From contig NZ_JAWUWR010000027.1 of the NCBI RefSeq assembly GCF_034111725.1, positions 1 through 34,401 on the forward strand: a DNA stretch of 34,401 bases, written 5' to 3'. Source of the DNA: Thalassolituus sp034111725. GTDB taxonomy: Bacteria > Pseudomonadota > Gammaproteobacteria > Pseudomonadales > Oceanobacteraceae. Below, piece after piece: positions 8,469 through 16,908 of this stretch. The notes below the pieces were generated by a model that searched no databases, was not told where the DNA came from, and saw only the letters and a program-made list of their open reading frames with translations. Positions within the stretch are counted from its first letter, which is position 1; each line of letters starts with the position of its first letter. Position numbers and translations under genes: made by a program.

Positions 8469-8508
8469 CTGGTTCTAAAATAATAGTGACAGTAGTTTCA
8501 GGCCTGCT

Positions 8509-9624
8509 ATGAAAAATAACAACAATTTGCTAGGCAGTGCATCAACGGCAGTAATGCGCCAGTTTTTGCACGCCGCTCGTGATTATTGCATTGAACCAGA
8601 AGACGCATTGGAAGCGTGTCGGCTTCCGTCAGGCGTTCTAGATAACCAGATCAGTCGAACAACAGGTTCTGACCTACAGTCGTTACTGCGTTGGCTTATC
8701 GAAAAGAGTGGCGACCCGCTCTTTGGTTTACACTCTGCTAAACATGTTCAACCAGGCGCATACAGCCTAGTTGGTTATATGGCAATGAACAGTCGTACCG
8801 CTCGTGAAGCTTTAATGATAGTGCCCCGCTACGAAGCCCTAATTGGCGATATGGGCGTTACTAAAATCGAACGGCGCAACGGCAACATGCTCATGCATTG
8901 GATTTGTCATTACACAGATCCTGTCGTGCGTCCGCAATTGATCGACAACGTTGTGGCATCGTGGGTGTACTTTGCGCGCTGGCTAACAGAAATGCCCGAA
9001 GGTAAGCCGTTAGAAGTATTTATTGAGCATGCCGCTCCGAGTGATAGATTGCGGGTGGAGTATGAAGAAATATTTCAAGCGCCAGTTACCTTTAATGCCC
9101 CGATCAATGGCATCGTATTCTGTGAATCAATTTTAGATCTCAAGCTACGTCAGCCTGACCCCGCATTACTTTCGGCACTGGAGCACCATGCTGCAAGCTT
9201 GACCTCAGAACTGCAAAGCAGCAACAGCCTTGTTGTACAAGCGCGATCAATTTTACTCAGTATGATGCAGTCAGGGTTACCGCGACGAGATAGGGTTGCG
9301 GAACAATTGGGTATGGCTGAACGAACATTGCAACGTCGCCTCGGTGAAGTTGGAACTTCTTACCAGCAATTACTCGATAGTCTTCGCCATGAGATGTCGA
9401 TGGAATGGTTAACTCACAGTGACTTATCAATTTCGGATATTTCCGATCGCCTAGGCTTTAGCGAAGCGCGATCCTTTCAACGTCGTTTTAAAGCTTGGAC
9501 GGGAATTACGCCGGGAGAATTCCGACGAGCTCATCATGGTCAGGCAGCAGAAGCCAAGCATAGAAGCGTGTCCCCTGCTGATACTGAAAATACTACCGAG
9601 AAAGAAGAGCAGTTAGATGCGTAA
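8509..9624 (+). CDS. AraC-family transcriptional regulator
   Basis: 371 aa. The N-terminal part (about residues 20-210) resembles the arabinose-binding-like domain of the OruR/ArgR-type AraC subfamily common in Pseudomonas and marine relatives. The C-terminal double helix-turn-helix (about 255-345) carries VAEQLGMAERTLQRRL and ISDRLGFSEARSFQRRFKAWTG, both very typical. A Lys/Glu-rich tail follows. The ribosome site before ATG 8509 is weak. The gene is divergent from glpD and may respond to a lipid or glycerol-related signal, which is inferred from position only. Its last 32 bases overlap the end of waaC on the other strand. Confidence 0.92.
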   Translation: MKNNNNLLGSASTAVMRQFLHAARDYCIEPEDALEACRLPSGVLDNQISRTTGSDLQSLLRWLIEKSGDPLFGLHSAKHVQPGAYSLVGYMAMNSRTAREALMIVPRYEALIGDMGVTKIERRNGNMLMHWICHYTDPVVRPQLIDNVVASWVYFARWLTEMPEGKPLEVFIEHAAPSDRLRVEYEEIFQAPVTFNAPINGIVFCESILDLKLRQPDPALLSALEHHAASLTSELQSSNSLVVQARSILLSMMQSGLPRRDRVAEQLGMAERTLQRRLGEVGTSYQQLLDSLRHEMSMEWLTHSDLSISDISDRLGFSEARSFQRRFKAWTGITPGEFRRAHHGQAAEAKHRSVSPADTENTTEKEEQLDA

Positions 9625-10615
9625 AAACTCGTTCGGGTGAAATGTCACGATAGCACGGAGGCTGAATAGCCTCCGGATCGGGCTTTAAGCAAGTTTTCGA
9701 TAAACAAGGCGCACACGAACGTGTGCTACTCATCACTGTTACGGCAGGCCCCAGCACTCCCGTTAGCGTCGCATTGGTCGCACCGTATATCGCAACAGCA
9801 GGAACAGCCAATGCGGCAACGACGTGCGATAACCCAGTATCAACACCCACTACCGCTTGGGCATTGGCCAGATAGGCATTCAATGCGTTTAAACCCATCT
9901 TCGGCAATACAATCGCGTTCGGAATATTAGCCGCAATACGTTGGGCTCGTTCGCGCTCTTCTTCATTACCCCACGGCAGTATCGCCTTGCGACCTGAGTC
10001 AGCGACTTTTTGTGCGAGTTCACGCCAGTAGGCTTCTGGCCAAAGCTTGGTAATCCACGTCGTGCCATGCAGGAACACCCAATAGTCTCCTTCAACATCC
10101 GGGCGAGCCCAACGCGAAGGATCAACACCATAATTGACTTCTAATATCGGTAGCTCATAGCCCAAACTCTGAGCAAACAACTTTCTAACGCGAGGAATGG
10201 CATGCTGCCCTTTTTCGACATTTTGCGGATACTGGTACGCCAATGCCGCTAGCGGCTCACGACAACTATGGCGACTCAAACCAAAGCGCGGGCCTTTAGC
10301 CAACCGCGTGAATACAGCACTTTTGATTAATCCTTGAGCATCTAGTACGCAGTCATATTCTTGCGACCGTAATGCCTGCCAAAATGCCTTCATCTCTGCG
10401 CGATTTTGGCTATCGCGCAAGTTTTTTCGCCAACGCCGCCACGCGACTGGAATAACGCGTTTAACTGCGGGGTGCCAAGTGGGAATATCGGCAAAGTCTT
10501 CTTCAACAACCCAATCTATCTCAAGATTCGGAATCGCACGAAATGCGTCTTCAACCGCCGGTAACGTATGAAACACATCCCCCAGCGATGAGGTTTTAAC
10601 CAGAAGTACTTTCAC
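9593..10615 (-). CDS. waaC: LPS heptosyltransferase I
   Basis: Transfers the first L-glycero-D-manno-heptose from ADP-heptose to Kdo2-lipid A, on the cytoplasmic side of the inner membrane. 340 aa. It aligns by eye with E. coli WaaC from the first residues: VKTSSLGDVFHTLPA with Asp13 as the catalytic base, DWVVEE, IPVAWRRWRK, DAQGLIKSA, then LPWGNEEERERA and VDTGLSHVVAAL of the C-terminal Rossmann domain. The start is a GTG at 10615 behind AAGGGG, giving MKVLLVK as in the family. The C-terminus holds an extra cysteine-rich stretch (CAPCLSKTC) seen in many non-enteric homologues. Its 3' end overlaps the AraC gene by 32 bases, tail to tail. Confidence 0.95.
   Translation of the reverse strand: MKVLLVKTSSLGDVFHTLPAVEDAFRAIPNLEIDWVVEEDFADIPTWHPAVKRVIPVAWRRWRKNLRDSQNRAEMKAFWQALRSQEYDCVLDAQGLIKSAVFTRLAKGPRFGLSRHSCREPLAALAYQYPQNVEKGQHAIPRVRKLFAQSLGYELPILEVNYGVDPSRWARPDVEGDYWVFLHGTTWITKLWPEAYWRELAQKVADSGRKAILPWGNEEERERAQRIAANIPNAIVLPKMGLNALNAYLANAQAVVGVDTGLSHVVAALAVPAVAIYGATNATLTGVLGPAVTVMSSTRSCAPCLSKTCLKPDPEAIQPPCYRDISPERVFTHLTALLSR
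9656..9675. other. 8-bp hairpin inside the overlapping 3' ends of araC-type gene and waaC
   Basis: CGGAGGCT-GAAT-AGCCTCCG is a perfect 8-bp stem with a 4-base loop. It begins 32 bases after the AraC stop codon, but it lies within waaC coding sequence on the other strand (the AIQPP stretch). No T-run follows, so it is not a standard intrinsic terminator. It may still protect or end the AraC transcript, or it may be chance. Confidence 0.4.
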
Positions 10616-10764
10616 GCACAGCCCCTTAATTCATGAAGGTCGCAACTTTACCGCAAAGGTAGCCGCCGCTCCAATTTATACAGTACCAATCCAATCGTCT
10701 CGACTTGACACCTAACCGTGGCAAGAGGACTATTCCGCCCTTTGCGCCTATGCGCGATATTCAG

Positions 10765-10780
10765 TTGTTAATGCTAACAA
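10765..10780. promoter_or_regulatory. Inverted repeat upstream of the flippase-like gene
   Basis: TTGTTA-ATGC-TAACAA has perfect 6-bp arms and lies 41 bases before the GTG at 10821, in the divergent region between waaC and the membrane protein gene. It is a possible operator. I recognise no known factor. Confidence 0.3.
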
Positions 10781-10820
10781 GGCCGAATGAGTGCCAAGAA
10801 GGCAATATGGAGAATGTATA

Positions 10821-11747
10821 GTGCTAAAGTCTTGGAAGTTTTGGCTTGGGTGTTTACTGCTAATCGCCTTGCTTTGGCTGGTGGAGCGCAGCTATGGCTG
10901 GACGGCGGTATTAGCTAGTTGGCAAAGCATCCCCTTAGATTCTCTTTTAGTCTCACTCACGCTCATCTTCATTAGCTACATATTACGCGCAGTGCGTTTT
11001 TACGACTTTTTTTATAGCAACTGTCGCGGGCATTTTGTCGCCTTAACTCGCTTAACCGTGCTACATAACTTTTTCAATAATCTATTGCCTATGCGCAGCG
11101 GTGAAACGGCATTCCCGTTACTCATGAAGCAATACTTCAACGTTCCTTTCCGCCATAGCGCGCCGGCCCTATTGTGGCTGCGTCTGCTAGATCTGTATGC
11201 CTTACTTATGTTGGCCCTGTTGTCTTTGCATTCTTTATGGCCAGTGGCGCAGGAAATCAAAATTGCCGTCGGCGCAGCTCTAGTCGCACTGCCATTACTG
11301 GTGCTACCACTGCAAATTGCTATTAAAGAATTTCTGCTTGGTCGCGAATCTTCGTGGGCACAGAAAGCCAGCGAACTGATGCACGCCCTACCTGATTCAG
11401 CATGGAGTTATAGCCGCGCGCTTTTCTGGACCATTATTAACTGGGCGCTAAAGCTGGCCGTCTACACTTGGCTACTGCAACAATTCACCAATATTGAGTT
11501 TTTCCAAAGCTGGATGGGCGCTACCGCTGGCGAACTAAGCAGTGTTCTGCCAATTCATGGGATAGCGGGCGCTGGCACATACGAAGCTGGTGTTTTAGTT
11601 GGCTTGCTGCCTTGGGGGGTAGAGAACGATGTCGCCTTGGCTGCCGCCGTTAACCTTCACTTATTTGTACTGGGTAGCACTTTATTGCTAACTGGACTGA
11701 TCGCTGCCGCAACCTTTACGGTTAAGCGTCCTTACGCTGCAGACTAG
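10821..11747 (+). CDS. Lysylphosphatidylglycerol synthase TM-like (UPF0104) membrane protein
   Basis: About 308 aa, very hydrophobic, with roughly seven or eight membrane helices. The block RAVRFYDFF followed by NNLLPMRSGE and, near the C-terminus, IHGIAGAGTYEAG matches the family of the MprF flippase domain. Members without the synthase half are thought to move lipids or lipid-linked sugars, or support their transfer. I choose GTG 10821 because GGAGA lies 7 bases upstream; a GTG at 10791 would add 10 residues with no ribosome site. It stands upstream of the GT2/ArnT/PAP2 unit and divergent from waaC, so a role in envelope glycolipid traffic is inferred. Confidence 0.85.
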   Translation: MLKSWKFWLGCLLLIALLWLVERSYGWTAVLASWQSIPLDSLLVSLTLIFISYILRAVRFYDFFYSNCRGHFVALTRLTVLHNFFNNLLPMRSGETAFPLLMKQYFNVPFRHSAPALLWLRLLDLYALLMLALLSLHSLWPVAQEIKIAVGAALVALPLLVLPLQIAIKEFLLGRESSWAQKASELMHALPDSAWSYSRALFWTIINWALKLAVYTWLLQQFTNIEFFQSWMGATAGELSSVLPIHGIAGAGTYEAGVLVGLLPWGVENDVALAAAVNLHLFVLGSTLLLTGLIAAATFTVKRPYAAD

Positions 11748-11820
11748 TCCTGTGGCGTTATCCCGATTTTCACAACGTCTTATCCCATAATTGCGACAGC
11801 TTATTTGCCCTTTGGCTATT

Positions 11821-11847
11821 TTGTCACTCGCCCCTTTTGGGTATGAT
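11821..11847 (+). promoter_or_regulatory. Candidate sigma-70 promoter for the GT2 operon
   Basis: TTGTCA at 11821-11826 and TATGAT at 11842-11847 resemble -35 and -10 boxes with a 15-base spacer. The spacer is shorter than the ideal 17; shifting to TTTGTC gives 16. The start codon at 11880 would follow a leader of about 25 bases. The -10 is good but the spacing makes this moderate. Confidence 0.4.
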
Positions 11848-11879
11848 CGCGCTTCAACTTTTTTCGCCAAACCGACAGA

Positions 11880-12980
11880 GTGGTACAGACCTTGACCGAG
11901 TCAAATACGACGACAACTACCATGCCTTCGCTCTCGATTGTTATTCCTATGTATAACGAGATCGAGAACGTATCACCAATGGTGAGCCGTGTTCATGAAG
12001 CCATGGCAGCTTATAACGGCCCTTGGGAGTTATTGGTCGTCGACGACGGAAGCACTGACGGCACGCCACAAGCACTGCACAAAGAAAGCAAAGCTTATGG
12101 CAACCATGTACGCATAGTCGAACTGCGTCGTAACTTTGGCCAAACCGCAGCAATGCAAGCGGGTATTGACGAAGCTCGCGGTTACCTAATCGCCACCTTA
12201 GATGGCGATTTACAGAATGATCCAAATGATATTCCACGCATGGTTGCGCATTTGATCGAACGCGATTTGGATTTGTTAACGGGCTGGCGCAAGAATCGTA
12301 AAGATGATTTGTTTTTACGTAAGATTCCTTCACGCATCGCTAACCGCCTCATCGGTAAGATCACTGGCGTGCGTATTAACGACTACGGCTGTTCACTCAA
12401 GATCTACAAATCGTCTGTAATCAAGCAAGTAAGATTATATGGCGAAATGCATCGTTTCATACCAGCATGGGTAGCGGCAGTCGTGCCACCAAGCCGTATT
12501 GGCGAAATCGTGGTTAACCACAATGCACGCGTTGCCGGTGAATCTAAGTACGGGATTTCTCGTACCTTCCGTGTGATTCTCGATTTGCTCTCGGTGTACT
12601 TCTTCATGCGCTACCGCGCACGCCCAGGTCACTTCTTTGGCTCTATCGGCTTGGCCTTAGGCTCGGTGAGTGGCATGCTTTTGGTCTATCTAGCATTCGT
12701 TAAATTTGCACTGGGTGAGGATATTGGTAGTCGTCCACTCTTCATGATTGCAGTGGTTTGTATGATTGCTTCATTACAATTTTTAACCACGGGCGTTTTG
12801 TCTGAGCTGATTTCTCGCACCTACTTCGAATCATCGCAGCGCCAACAGTATGTGATTTATCATCGTACGGATGCCTGCGATATCGATACCGATTGCTGGG
12901 CAGAACCTGAAATGAAGATGCCAGAAGGCTCTGAAGGCACAACGCCAGAAACGGCAACGGATTCGGACAAACATGCATAA
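11880..12980 (+). CDS. Family 2 glycosyltransferase (polyprenyl-phosphate sugar transferase, DPM1/ArnC-like)
   Basis: 366 aa. The GT-A domain starts at SIVIPMYNE (residue 19). It has VVDDGSTDGT and the metal-binding DGD of LDGDLQNDP (Asp108/Asp110), then NDYGCSLKIY and GESKYGISRT of this subfamily. Two membrane helices follow at about 250-275 and 288-312, then an acidic soluble tail. ArnC and GtrB relatives move a sugar from a nucleotide donor to undecaprenyl phosphate on the cytoplasmic face. The start is uncertain: GTG 11880 gives a Thr-rich lead of 14 residues before an ATG at 11922, and neither has a good ribosome site. The gene overlaps the next one by 8 bases, so the two should act together. 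Confidence 0.9.
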   Translation: MVQTLTESNTTTTTMPSLSIVIPMYNEIENVSPMVSRVHEAMAAYNGPWELLVVDDGSTDGTPQALHKESKAYGNHVRIVELRRNFGQTAAMQAGIDEARGYLIATLDGDLQNDPNDIPRMVAHLIERDLDLLTGWRKNRKDDLFLRKIPSRIANRLIGKITGVRINDYGCSLKIYKSSVIKQVRLYGEMHRFIPAWVAAVVPPSRIGEIVVNHNARVAGESKYGISRTFRVILDLLSVYFFMRYRARPGHFFGSIGLALGSVSGMLLVYLAFVKFALGEDIGSRPLFMIAVVCMIASLQFLTTGVLSELISRTYFESSQRQQYVIYHRTDACDIDTDCWAEPEMKMPEGSEGTTPETATDSDKHA

Positions 12981-14571
12981 ATTGCCTATGCCGCTGTGGC
13001 TATTTGCCACAGTGGCAGCATTATTCTTTCTAAACTTAAACGGCTACTTGCTGTTCGATCACGACGAAGGGGCATTCAGCGAAGCCACTCGAGGCATGTT
13101 TGAGCGCAATGATTTTATCACCACCTATCTCAACGATAGAGTGCGCTTTGATAAACCTATTCTCATTTATTGGCTACAAGCGGCCTCTATTTCAATCTTC
13201 GGTACTGAGGTTTGGGCTTTCCGTCTACCTTCTGCCTTGGCTGGCTTATCGTGGGCGCTGTGCATTTTCTTTTTCGCCCGTCGTTTTGTTGATACCCAGT
13301 CGGCCAAAGCCGCGGTTTTAATTGCCGCAACGGCCATTGGTATCAACGGCATTGCGCATGTCGCTACCGCGGATGCCTTGCTTAACGCCCTACTCGCGGC
13401 AACCTTGTTGTCCATGTATCGCTTTAGCCAAGCGCCGAACAATACGCAGTTATATCTTATCTATGCCCTGATGGCTTTGGGCGTATTAACCAAAGGCCCA
13501 GTGGCCGTTGCTATCCCCTTGATGGTGGCTGCACTATTTTTCCTAACCTCTGGGTTAAAGCGCGAGTTTTGGCGGGCGATCTTTTTTGTACCCGGCTGGA
13601 TAGTATTTATCGTTATTGCCGCCCCTTGGTACGTATTGGAATACCAAGCGCAAGGGCAGGATTTTATTGATGGCTTTTTCCTAAAGCACAACGTCAATAG
13701 GTTCAATAATGCGATGGAAGGTCACGACGGTGGTTTTTTCTTCTATCCGCTAGTTTTGCCTTTTGTACTAGCACCGTTCGGTGCTTTGTTACTGCGTATC
13801 GTGCCGACTGTGCGTCATATCGCAGGATCACGTTTTGATCTACTTGATCGCTTTTTATGGATCTGGTTTTTAGTCGTATTGGTACTTTTTAGTTTAGCCA
13901 GCACTAAGCTTCCGCATTACATCTTGTATGGTGCTACGCCGCTCGTCATCTTGATGGCCCGTTATCGTAGCTTGCTGCAAAGCCGCTTATTCAGTTTGGT
14001 ATTTCCTGCGATTTTGTTCGCGGTTTTCATTGCCTTCCCACTGTTGATTCCAACCATTAAAGCGGGTCTTACGAATCCTATTGAGATTGCAGTCGCAGAG
14101 CGTGCCGGTGATTACTTTGATCAAAACTTTGCCATTTTAGCAGCCCTAGCGGCGCTAATTAGCTTGGCCTTAATACTTTGGCGTCGATTTAGCCCTTGGT
14201 TCAGCTTGGTAATGGTGGGCATAGTTCAAGCACTCTTCATTTGGTGTGTATTTGTCCCGACTTTTAGCGAAACCCAGCAGCGCCCAGTTTACGAAGCGGC
14301 ACAATTCGTCAAACAGCTTGATGTGACAGTGGTAACTCAGTCTATTGATATGCCGAGTTTTAACGTCTATCTCGACAAGGTAACTGAGCGTCGCAGTCTA
14401 AAAGTCGGCGAAATTGGTTTTGCCCGCGAAGACAGATTATCGTCGATTGATCACTACCAAATACTGTTTCAATCTGGGCCTATCGTGATCATTCAACGCT
14501 CAGCGCCGAATGCGAATAGCGGTAATCAACCAGCCAACACCGCAAAGGAAGACGGCAATGATCAACCATGA
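12973..14571 (+). CDS. ArnT/PMT-like lipid-linked sugar transferase
   Basis: 532 aa with about eleven or twelve predicted membrane helices. The first periplasmic loop carries DHDEGAFSEATRGM and FDKPILIYWL, which match the acidic substrate loop and the K-P segment of ArnT and other family 39/83 enzymes. These use undecaprenyl-phosphate sugars in the periplasm to glycosylate lipid A or proteins. The gene overlaps the GT2 gene by 8 bases, so the GT2 product most likely supplies its donor. The sugar and acceptor cannot be read from sequence. The other genes of 4-amino-arabinose synthesis (arnA, arnB, arnD) are not in this window, so calling it ArnT proper would go too far. Confidence 0.88.
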   Translation: MHKLPMPLWLFATVAALFFLNLNGYLLFDHDEGAFSEATRGMFERNDFITTYLNDRVRFDKPILIYWLQAASISIFGTEVWAFRLPSALAGLSWALCIFFFARRFVDTQSAKAAVLIAATAIGINGIAHVATADALLNALLAATLLSMYRFSQAPNNTQLYLIYALMALGVLTKGPVAVAIPLMVAALFFLTSGLKREFWRAIFFVPGWIVFIVIAAPWYVLEYQAQGQDFIDGFFLKHNVNRFNNAMEGHDGGFFFYPLVLPFVLAPFGALLLRIVPTVRHIAGSRFDLLDRFLWIWFLVVLVLFSLASTKLPHYILYGATPLVILMARYRSLLQSRLFSLVFPAILFAVFIAFPLLIPTIKAGLTNPIEIAVAERAGDYFDQNFAILAALAALISLALILWRRFSPWFSLVMVGIVQALFIWCVFVPTFSETQQRPVYEAAQFVKQLDVTVVTQSIDMPSFNVYLDKVTERRSLKVGEIGFAREDRLSSIDHYQILFQSGPIVIIQRSAPNANSGNQPANTAKEDGNDQP

Positions 14572-15340
14572 GCGCCTTATATTTGCAACGATCACTGCCT
14601 ATTTGTTGTTGGCATTGGCACTGATTTTCACCGATAGTAACGCCGATACCTTTATTGCTATTCAGACACTTACTCAACACCTTCCCGACGTATTTTGGGG
14701 CAACATGACCCTAGTCGCCGATACGCTATTTGCAGTGGCTGTATTAACGATTGCCTGCAGTTTCAAACCTACCTTGTTTAATCAATCAATCGTGTTATTG
14801 TTGCTGGGAGCTGTATTCGTACAAGGGTTAAAATTTGCGTTGGATATCCCACGACCAGCGGCAGTACTCAATCGCGAAGTGTTGCACGTGATCGGCCCAT
14901 TCTTAAAAAACCACAGCTTTCCATCCGGGCACTCGTTTACGGCGCTAGCAGCGGCGGGCCTACTGATGATCAACACACAACGCATTGCATGGGCAATGAT
15001 CGTACTGATTATTGCCAGTATTGCTGCACTATCTCGTGCGGCGGTCGGTGCTCATTGGCCTCTGGATATCTGCATTGGCTCTGCCAGCGGCCTGCTATTC
15101 GCATGGTTAGCCATCAAAATCGTCAACGAGTACACTTGGCTACAAACGCAAGAATTACGATTAACTGCCGCAGTGCTGATGACCATCGCAAGCTTTGCTT
15201 TGCTGTTTCACGATAGTCGCTACCCCGATACAAGATTGCTCGGAGGAGCCGCTAGCGTACTCGCTGTTTGTGTTATCGGTTATCGTTATTGGTTCCTTAA
15301 TTGGCGTCAGCGCAACCGAGCAGAAGCAACAGAGACATAA
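14558..15340 (+). CDS. PAP2-family membrane phosphatase
   Basis: 260 aa with about six membrane helices. The three phosphatase motifs are complete: K92 to RP at 99-100 (KFALDIPRP), PSGHS at 122-126, and SR at 159-160 with H166 and D170. The family removes phosphate from undecaprenyl pyrophosphate, phosphatidate or lipid A (LpxE/LpxF types). The start at ATG 14558 has AAGGAAG 6 bases upstream and overlaps the previous gene by 14 bases. The longer frame from 14510 has no such site. As third gene of the GT2/ArnT-like unit, its likely job is dephosphorylating lipid A or recycling the carrier lipid; this is inference. Confidence 0.9.
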   Translation: MINHERLIFATITAYLLLALALIFTDSNADTFIAIQTLTQHLPDVFWGNMTLVADTLFAVAVLTIACSFKPTLFNQSIVLLLLGAVFVQGLKFALDIPRPAAVLNREVLHVIGPFLKNHSFPSGHSFTALAAAGLLMINTQRIAWAMIVLIIASIAALSRAAVGAHWPLDICIGSASGLLFAWLAIKIVNEYTWLQTQELRLTAAVLMTIASFALLFHDSRYPDTRLLGGAASVLAVCVIGYRYWFLNWRQRNRAEATET

Positions 15341-15413
15341 CGGCAATTAACTTTTTCTTTTTGCCTTTTTGGTCAGTGCTTTATAGTGTTGGCCTGAGTG
15401 GTTATGGGATACC

Positions 15414-15433
15414 TTAAATACATAGGTATTTAA
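15414..15433. promoter_or_regulatory. Palindrome with 8-bp arms upstream of fabB
   Basis: TTAAATAC-ATAG-GTATTTAA is a perfect inverted repeat with 8-bp arms and a 4-base centre, 41 bases before the fabB start. It is a good candidate operator for a dimeric repressor of fatty-acid synthesis. It does not resemble the E. coli FadR site as I know it. A TATAGT at 15382-15387 upstream could be a -10 box, which would place the palindrome just after the transcription start. Confidence 0.45.
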
Positions 15434-15474
15434 ATATTTAGAGTCAACGTTTTTACGGTTCCAGAGTATTTATC

Positions 15475-16686
15475 ATGCGTCGAGTTGTGGTTACAGGTTT
15501 AGGGATTGTTAGCTGTATCGGTAACAATAAATCCGAGGTTCTTGCGTCGTTACAGGCGCAGCGTTCCGGTATTCGAGTAGTTCCAGGATACGAAGAAATG
15601 GGGCTGCGCGCGCACATTGCCGGTGTGCCACAAATTGAAATGGATGATCTTATCGATCGTAAGCTACGCCGTTTTATGGGCGACTCCGCCGCTTACTCCT
15701 ATATTTCTATGCTTGAGGCTATTGAAGATTCGAGTCTAACGCCTGAACTTATTAGCAACCCACGCACTGGCTTGGTTGCCGCATCTGGTGGCGCGTCCAG
15801 TAGCGAAATCGTTGAAGCCGTCGATATCATGCGTGAAAAAGGTATACGCCGCGTTGGGCCCTACCGTGTTACTCGCACCATGGGCAGCACAGTATCAGCA
15901 AACTTAGCCACCGCATTTGGCATTAAAGGCATCAACTACTCTATTGCATCCGCCTGCGCGACCAGCGCTCATTGTATTGGCCATGCGATGGAACAGATTC
16001 AATGGGGCAAACAAGATATCGTTTTTGCAGGTGGCGGTGAAGAAGAACACTGGTCACAAACCATGCAGTTTGATGGCATGGGCGCGCTGTCCACCAAGTA
16101 CAACGACACCCCAGAAACAGCCTCCCGCCCTTACGATGCAAATCGTGATGGGTTTGTTATTGCAGCCGGTGGCGGCATCATCGTGCTAGAAGAGTACGAA
16201 CATGCCAAAGCACGCGGTGCGACAATTTACGCCGAAATTACTGGTTATGGCGCAACTTCTGATGGAGCCGACATGGTGGCTCCATCTGGCGAAGGTGCTG
16301 AGCGTTGCATGCACAATGCACTCGAAATGGCCGGAAACCCTACCATCGACTACCTCAACACCCATGGCACGAGTACTCCTGCAGGGGATTTGACCGAGCT
16401 AAAGGCCGTAAACCGTGCTTTCGCTGGCAAGATGCCACCAACCAGTTCTACTAAGTCGCTCACAGGTCACTCTCTAGGTGCGGCGGGCGTTCAAGAGGCG
16501 ATCTACTGCTTACTAATGCAAAAGTATGGGTTCATTACTGGCAGTGCCAATATCAGTGAACTAGATCCAGAAGCCGTTGGCATGCCTATCGTGACTGAAA
16601 ACCGCCCTGCTGAACTAAAGACCGTTATGTCGAATAGTTTCGGCTTTGGCGGCACTAACGCAACACTGGTTTTCCAGAGCGTATAA
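15475..16686 (+). CDS. fabB: Beta-ketoacyl-ACP synthase I
   Basis: Elongates acyl-ACP with malonyl-ACP; in gammaproteobacteria it is the enzyme needed for unsaturated fatty acids. 403 aa, close to 406 in E. coli, and alike along its whole length. The active-site Cys161 is in SACATSAH, His298 in HGTSTP and Lys327/His332 in KSLTGHSLG. The C-terminal NSFGFGGTNATLV loop is complete. In Pseudomonas fabA and fabB form an operon, but here no fabA precedes fabB. A large carboxylase gene follows 222 bases downstream on the same strand, so both may serve fatty-acid synthesis. Confidence 0.96.
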   Translation: MRRVVVTGLGIVSCIGNNKSEVLASLQAQRSGIRVVPGYEEMGLRAHIAGVPQIEMDDLIDRKLRRFMGDSAAYSYISMLEAIEDSSLTPELISNPRTGLVAASGGASSSEIVEAVDIMREKGIRRVGPYRVTRTMGSTVSANLATAFGIKGINYSIASACATSAHCIGHAMEQIQWGKQDIVFAGGGEEEHWSQTMQFDGMGALSTKYNDTPETASRPYDANRDGFVIAAGGGIIVLEEYEHAKARGATIYAEITGYGATSDGADMVAPSGEGAERCMHNALEMAGNPTIDYLNTHGTSTPAGDLTELKAVNRAFAGKMPPTSSTKSLTGHSLGAAGVQEAIYCLLMQKYGFITGSANISELDPEAVGMPIVTENRPAELKTVMSNSFGFGGTNATLVFQSV

Positions 16687-16908
16687 AAATGACATACTCG
16701 CGCCGCTCATAAACCGATAATTTTTTAACCATTGGTTTACCCAATTTGAGCAAGCATTGACTAATTCACCGGTTCGTTAGAAATCGGATATAAAAAAGTA
16801 CAGACCAAGCGCCGCACATTAAGCGACTTATTCAAGCTGAATGGTTAAGCGACATCCAACCAGATTCGCGACGCAATTGATCTCAGGTACAGGTGGAATA
16901 CACAACGA

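Noticed and set aside
11947..12333. 128-codon minus-strand frame inside the GT2 gene
   Set aside because: It is opposite a well-supported glycosyltransferase and shows no family features.
14510..14557. Earlier start for the PAP2 gene
   Set aside because: ATG 14558 has a clear AAGGAAG at proper spacing, while 14510 has none and would enlarge the overlap with the previous gene.
16710..16739. TAAACCGAT/ATTGGTTTA inverted repeat after fabB as a terminator
   Set aside because: The stem is AT-rich with one mismatch, the only T-run is in the loop, and none follows the stem.
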